A DNA stretch of 26,793 nucleotides, taken from Bacteroidales bacterium (GTDB lineage: Bacteria > Bacteroidota > Bacteroidia > Bacteroidales > P3). Below the pieces are notes generated by a model. That model had not been told where the DNA came from, did not search any database, and saw only the letters and a list, made by a program, of their open reading frames with translations. Shown here piece by piece: positions 23,001 to 26,793 of the stretch. The stretch is taken from assembly GCA_016296345.1 (NCBI GenBank), contig JAEDJL010000028.1:1-26793 (forward strand), written 5' to 3'. The position numbers and the translations under genes are program-made. Within the stretch, counting starts at the first letter, position 1; every line of letters starts with the position of its first letter.

Positions 23001-23030
23001 TTGCAGGTTTTGAAAAAAGCAGTAATTTTG
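23001..23030 (+). promoter_or_regulatory. Promoter of the rimP-nusA-infB operon
   Basis: TTG (23001-23003; an alternative TTTG is at 22996-22999) and the -7 box TAATTTTG (23023-23030) are 19 bp apart, matching the phylum's promoter pattern. The leader to the rimP ATG at 23113 would be about 80 nt. Confidence 0.6.
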
Positions 23031-23112
23031 CAGCGTGATGTTGGTTGTGGAGGTTCAAATTATTTGACGTGAGGGAGCAGTTTGTTCCCTATTTTTATAT
23101 GGTAAAGAGAAA

Positions 23113-23553
23113 ATGATTGACAAAACGCTTGTTGAAAATATTGTTGAAGAGCTGATTGGAAAAGCAGATTTGTTTCTTGTCGAAGTCAAGGTGAGCAAAG
23201 ACAACTGCATAGAGGTCTTTATTGACGGAGACAATGGGGTCAAAATTCAAGACTGCATCGATTTGAGCCGTGGAATTGAAGCTCGTCTCGACCGAGAGAG
23301 CGAAGACTTCCAGCTCAGTGTGCTTTCGTGGGGATTGGGAGAAGAACTGAAACTCAAAAGACAATATATCAAGAATATATCTCAAAATGTGAAGGCAGAG
23401 ACCTGCCAAGCAGGCACAATCGAAGGAGAGCTGAAAGCAGTGGGAGAAAACGACCTTACGATAGAACGCACAATCGGCAGAGGCAAGAAAGCAACAACAG
23501 AACAGATTGTGGTAAATTTTGATGATTTGAAGTCAATAAGAGTGATTATATAA
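23113..23553 (+). CDS. rimP: Ribosome maturation factor RimP
   Basis: RimP assists late assembly of the 30S subunit. The 146-residue protein has the expected two-domain form. The N-terminal alpha/beta domain includes LFLVEVKVSKDNCIEVFIDGDNGVKIQDCIDLSRGIEARLD. After VLSWGLGEELKLKRQYIKN comes the C-terminal SH3-like barrel, with GELKAVGENDLTIE and VVNFDDLKSIRVII. The common motif S(P/S)G(L/V) appears as SWGLGEEL, which is normal for Bacteroidetes. It is first in the conserved rimP-nusA-infB order, which confirms the call. Confidence 0.95.
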   Translation: MIDKTLVENIVEELIGKADLFLVEVKVSKDNCIEVFIDGDNGVKIQDCIDLSRGIEARLDRESEDFQLSVLSWGLGEELKLKRQYIKNISQNVKAETCQAGTIEGELKAVGENDLTIERTIGRGKKATTEQIVVNFDDLKSIRVII

Positions 23554-23641
23554 TAACGTAGGTATAGGAACAAAGACACAGGATATTGACCGGACGTTTC
23601 GTTCTGTCGGTTTGCCGGGTGGAAAAACATAGTAAACAATA

Positions 23642-24880
23642 ATGGAAAATTTGAATTTGGTAGATACCTTTTCGGAATTTAAGGAGTTTAAGAGCATCGA
23701 AACCGAGACACTGATGAGAATAATCGAAGATGTTTTCAGAGGGGTGCTTGTAAAAAAGTACGGTTCTGACGAAAACATAGACATAATCGTCAATGTCGAG
23801 AAAGGGGATTTTGAGATTTGGAGAAACAGAATCATTGTTGAAGATGGTCAGGTGGAAGACGAAACCACACAGGTGGCATATTCGGAAGCCGTAAAGATAG
23901 AACCCGACTTTGAGGTGGGCGAAGAACTCTCCGAAGAAATCAAGTTGAAAGATTTCGGTAGAAGAGACATTCTCGCAATCAGACAAAACTTGGTCGGCAA
24001 GGTGCAGGAATATGAGCGTGCAAGTATATTTGCCAAGTACAAAGAAAAGGTTGGAGAAATAGTAATCTGCGAAGTATATCAGGCTTGGAAGAAAGAAGTG
24101 TTGCTAATGGACGAAGACGGTGTGGAGGTTGTTCTTCCCAAGAGCGAGCAAATTCCCGGAGACTTCTTCCGCAAAGGCGATACAGTCAAGGCAGTTGTCT
24201 TCAAGGTCGAGATGAAAAACGGAATACCAAACATCATTTTGTCGAGAGTGTCGCCAATCTTTTTGGAAAAATTGTTTGAACAAGAAGTTCCGGAGATTTA
24301 CGACGGCTTGATTACAATCCGTAACACCGTTCGTCAGCCGGGAGAAAGAGCAAAGGTTGCTGTCGAATCGTACGATGACAGAATTGACCCGGTAGGTTCT
24401 TGCGTCGGAGTGAAAGGAAGCAGAATACACAGCATAATCAGAGAGTTGAGAAACGAAAACATAGACGTCATCAACTACACTCCGAACATCGAACTCTACA
24501 TCACAAGAGCTTTAAGCCCCGCAAAAGTTATATCGGTAAGCGTCGATGAACAACGAAAGAAAGCAGATGTATTCATGCAATCAGACCAAGTTTCATTGGC
24601 AATAGGAAAGGGAGGATACAATATTAAATTGGCAGGCAAATTGACAGGATACGAAATAGAGGTGTACAGAGATACCGACATGGATTACGAAGATGTCGAT
24701 TTAGATGAGTTTAATGACGAAATAGACGCTTGGATTATCGATACCCTAAAGGGCATCGGCTGCGACACAGCCAAGAGCGTGTTGAAATTGTCGAAAGAAG
24801 AGTTGGAAGACAGAACAGATCTCGAAAGCGAAACAATCGACCATGTGTTGGAAATTTTGAGAGCTGAGTTTGAAGACTAA
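23642..24880 (+). CDS. nusA: Transcription termination/antitermination factor NusA
   Basis: NusA binds RNA polymerase and nascent RNA and modulates pausing, termination and rRNA antitermination. In the 412-residue protein the N-terminal polymerase-binding domain covers about 1-130. An S1 domain follows (about 133-205, GEIVICEVYQAWKKEVLLMDEDGVEVVLP). Tandem KH domains span about 230-345, with DPVGSCVGVKGSRIHSIIREL and the second GXXG loop in LAIGKGGYNIKLAGKL. An acidic linker leads to a single helix-hairpin-helix-like C-terminal segment. It lacks the two acidic repeats of the E. coli protein, as is common outside Proteobacteria. It starts 88 bp after rimP. Confidence 0.96.
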   Translation: MENLNLVDTFSEFKEFKSIETETLMRIIEDVFRGVLVKKYGSDENIDIIVNVEKGDFEIWRNRIIVEDGQVEDETTQVAYSEAVKIEPDFEVGEELSEEIKLKDFGRRDILAIRQNLVGKVQEYERASIFAKYKEKVGEIVICEVYQAWKKEVLLMDEDGVEVVLPKSEQIPGDFFRKGDTVKAVVFKVEMKNGIPNIILSRVSPIFLEKLFEQEVPEIYDGLITIRNTVRQPGERAKVAVESYDDRIDPVGSCVGVKGSRIHSIIRELRNENIDVINYTPNIELYITRALSPAKVISVSVDEQRKKADVFMQSDQVSLAIGKGGYNIKLAGKLTGYEIEVYRDTDMDYEDVDLDEFNDEIDAWIIDTLKGIGCDTAKSVLKLSKEELEDRTDLESETIDHVLEILRAEFED

Positions 24881-24954
24881 GCAAGTCCATTTCAGGATAC
24901 TACATAGTAAGTACGGATTTATCTGTAAAAGTAAGAAATTTTAGAAACAACGAT

Positions 24955-26793
24955 ATGTCGGCAGAAAACAAAACGTTAAGATTAAGCAAGGTAGCAAGGG
25001 AATTAAATGTCGGGATAAGCACAATAGTAGAATATCTCAACAAAAAAGGGAAGAAAATAGAGGCTTCCCCCAATGCCAAAATTGGTAACGAACTTTATGA
25101 AATATTGTTGAAGGCTTTTCCTCATGACAGGGAGATTAAGGCAGTCAGCGACAACATTGTTAAGGTGCGTCCTGCCGATGCCGTTGTAATTCAGGCAGAA
25201 GATGTGCTTGCAAAGCAGAAAGAAAATAATGAAGATTATATTGATGACAGAGAAGTGTTCATCAAGACCAATACAATAGACTTCAAGCCTGCACAATCGG
25301 AGAGCGAGGCTTCCAAATCGAAGAAAAAAGCAAAGGAGAAGAAGCAATCGGAGAGCGAAGTTGAGCAAACAAAGACTCAAACTCCCGAAACAGAACTTCA
25401 AAGCGAAGAAACAAAGTCCGAAAAAGCCCCTGCAACAGAAGCTCAAAGCGAAGAGACCAAGACGACAGAGCCTCAGGCAGAAACTGCGTCTCAACCTGAA
25501 ACCATAAAGATAGAACCTGCGGAAGAGAATGCTGATAATGCGAAAGACTCCAACGTGAAAATACTCGGCAAAATAGACTTGGACTCAATCAACACCAAAA
25601 TAAAGCCCGACAGAAAGTCCAAAGCACAAAAAGAAAAAGAGAAAGCCGAGAAGAAAAAAACTGCCGAAAAGAAACAGAAAGAGAAAAAACAAAATAACGA
25701 ACCAAAGCCGCAGAACGCCAAAGACAAAGGTGAAAAGAAAGCGGACAAGGATGAACAACCGCAAAAGCAGGTTGAACAGGCTCAAACTCAGAGTGCAAAG
25801 GAGGAAGATAGGTTCATCAAGACCAAATATGTGAAGTTGGAAGGACCAAAGATCACAGGAGAAAAAATAGACTTGTCGTCGTTTGAGAAAAAGAAGAAAC
25901 AACCTGTTGCAACTTCCTCGAAGGGTAAGGTCGAAAAAGAAGACAAAGACAAGAAGAAACGAAAGAGAATAGCAGCTTCGCAAACTCCTTCGGACAAGAA
26001 GAACCTTTCGGTGAGCGGAGTGGCAAATGCAAAGACTGAAAAGAACAAACACAAGAAGCCGAAGAAAGAACAGATAAAGAAACCCGAAGTCAGCGAGGTA
26101 GAAATCGAAAAGCAAATCAAGGAAACTCTTGCAAGGCTTTCACCAATGGGCAAGAGTAAGACCTCAAAGCACCGCAGGGACAAACGTCAAATGGTTTCTC
26201 AACACATTCAGGAGGAGAAACAACACGAATTGGAGGAACAAAAGATACTGAAAGTAACCGAGTTCGTTACCGCAAACGAGTTGGCAACAATGATGAATGT
26301 TCCTGTAAATAAAATCATTGCTTCGTGCATGACCTTGGGAATGTTCGTTTCAATCAACCAACGTTTGGACGCAGAGGCAATACAGCTGATTGCAGACGAG
26401 TTCGGATTTACAATCAAGTTTGTGAGTGCAGACGTTGTCGAAGCACTTTCAAACGAAGAAGAAGAGGACAGAGAAGAAGACCTTGTTCCTCGCTCTCCTG
26501 TTGTTACCGTTATGGGACACGTCGATCATGGAAAGACATCTCTCTTGGACTATATCCGAAATACGAACGTCATTGCCGGCGAAGCAGGAGGTATCACTCA
26601 GCACATAGGTGCATACGAAGTGGTGTTGCCCGAGAGCGGAAAGAAGATAACCTTCCTCGATACACCTGGACACGAGGCCTTTACTGCAATGCGTGCAAGA
26701 GGAGCCAAGATGACAGACTTGGCAATCATCGTCATAGCCTGCGACGACAAGATAATGCCGCAAACAATAGAGGCAATCAACCACGCACAGGCA
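24955..26793 (+). CDS. infB: Translation initiation factor IF-2 (3' end outside window)
   Basis: IF-2 is the GTPase that brings fMet-tRNA to the 30S subunit and promotes subunit joining. The first 613 residues are present and the frame is still open at the window edge. The N-terminal winged IF2N domain (LRLSKVARELNVGISTIVEYL) is followed by a very long Lys/Glu/Gln-rich low-complexity linker (about residues 100-400). A second IF2N-like segment (VTEFVTANELATMMNVPVNKII) precedes the G domain, with G1 VMGHVDHGKT near residues 519-528, switch II DTPGHEAF and RARGAKMTDLAIIVIA. The start ATG is 74 bp after nusA. The family in this phylum is usually near 1000 residues, so roughly 40% is missing to the right. 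Confidence 0.96.
   Translation, partial: MSAENKTLRLSKVARELNVGISTIVEYLNKKGKKIEASPNAKIGNELYEILLKAFPHDREIKAVSDNIVKVRPADAVVIQAEDVLAKQKENNEDYIDDREVFIKTNTIDFKPAQSESEASKSKKKAKEKKQSESEVEQTKTQTPETELQSEETKSEKAPATEAQSEETKTTEPQAETASQPETIKIEPAEENADNAKDSNVKILGKIDLDSINTKIKPDRKSKAQKEKEKAEKKKTAEKKQKEKKQNNEPKPQNAKDKGEKKADKDEQPQKQVEQAQTQSAKEEDRFIKTKYVKLEGPKITGEKIDLSSFEKKKKQPVATSSKGKVEKEDKDKKKRKRIAASQTPSDKKNLSVSGVANAKTEKNKHKKPKKEQIKKPEVSEVEIEKQIKETLARLSPMGKSKTSKHRRDKRQMVSQHIQEEKQHELEEQKILKVTEFVTANELATMMNVPVNKIIASCMTLGMFVSINQRLDAEAIQLIADEFGFTIKFVSADVVEALSNEEEEDREEDLVPRSPVVTVMGHVDHGKTSLLDYIRNTNVIAGEAGGITQHIGAYEVVLPESGKKITFLDTPGHEAFTAMRARGAKMTDLAIIVIACDDKIMPQTIEAINHAQA

Noticed and set aside
22852..23058. A 68-residue basic protein on the minus strand
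   Set aside because: The frame is produced by the 21-bp repeat array; there is no family match and it lies over the rimP promoter region.
23554..23641. A possible hairpin or attenuator between rimP and nusA (CCGGACG...CCGG)
   Set aside because: Pairing is short and broken, with no T-run; it is not convincing as a terminator or riboswitch.
25003..26183. Several minus-strand frames rich in Phe/Leu/Ser opposite infB
   Set aside because: They are the antisense of the Lys/Glu-rich linker of IF-2 and not real membrane proteins.

Overview
The window looks like a chromosomal segment of a member of the Bacteroidota, most likely order Bacteroidales. The evidence is: promoter-like sites of the TTTG / TAnnTTTG type typical of that phylum; family-restricted proteins (DUF2795, DUF4491, a GWxTD-domain protein, an OmpA protein with a secreted N-terminal domain); a fused formimidoyltransferase-cyclodeaminase; and starts without obvious Shine-Dalgarno sequences. 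The species cannot be named from the sequence. No CRISPR array, phage, transposase or plasmid gene was found, and nearly all genes are housekeeping or cell-envelope genes.

Layout. Positions 1-201 hold what looks like the last bases of a 16S rRNA gene and an intact tRNA-Ile(GAT). They are followed, unusually, by a HIRAN-domain gene instead of tRNA-Ala and 23S. Next come a Gate-domain membrane protein and two signal-peptide-bearing predicted outer-membrane proteins (+). A four-gene minus-strand operon (7753 down to 3619) encodes cca, miaA, an OmpA-family protein and an O-methyltransferase. Divergent from it is ftcD (+) with a good terminator, then xseA-xseB (+). Convergent to these is MBL/beta-CASP hydrolase, thioredoxin-like protein, aroQ (-). 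Further minus-strand units are mrp, nifU-like, cobalamin adenosyltransferase, DUF2795; then the Na/Pi cotransporter; then GWxTD protein, GT2, DUF4491; then rpsA with a terminator and a structured leader. The right end is the canonical rimP-nusA-infB operon (+), with infB cut by the window edge.

The most striking non-coding feature is a family of intergenic arrays at six places (about 1861, 7885, 11245, 13740, 20565 and 22866). Each array has three or four copies of a 15-bp odd palindrome, consensus YRAAACGSCGTTTTR, whose centres lie exactly 21 bp apart, with 6-bp variable spacers. Twenty-three units are in register and about three degenerate ones are out of register. The arrays sit at divergent, convergent and tandem transcription-unit boundaries, often 40-140 bp upstream of a promoter, and some overlap stop codons. 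The fixed two-helical-turn pitch suggests a cooperative DNA-binding site, a structured RNA element or a family of small interspersed repeats. This is the best candidate for something undescribed here.
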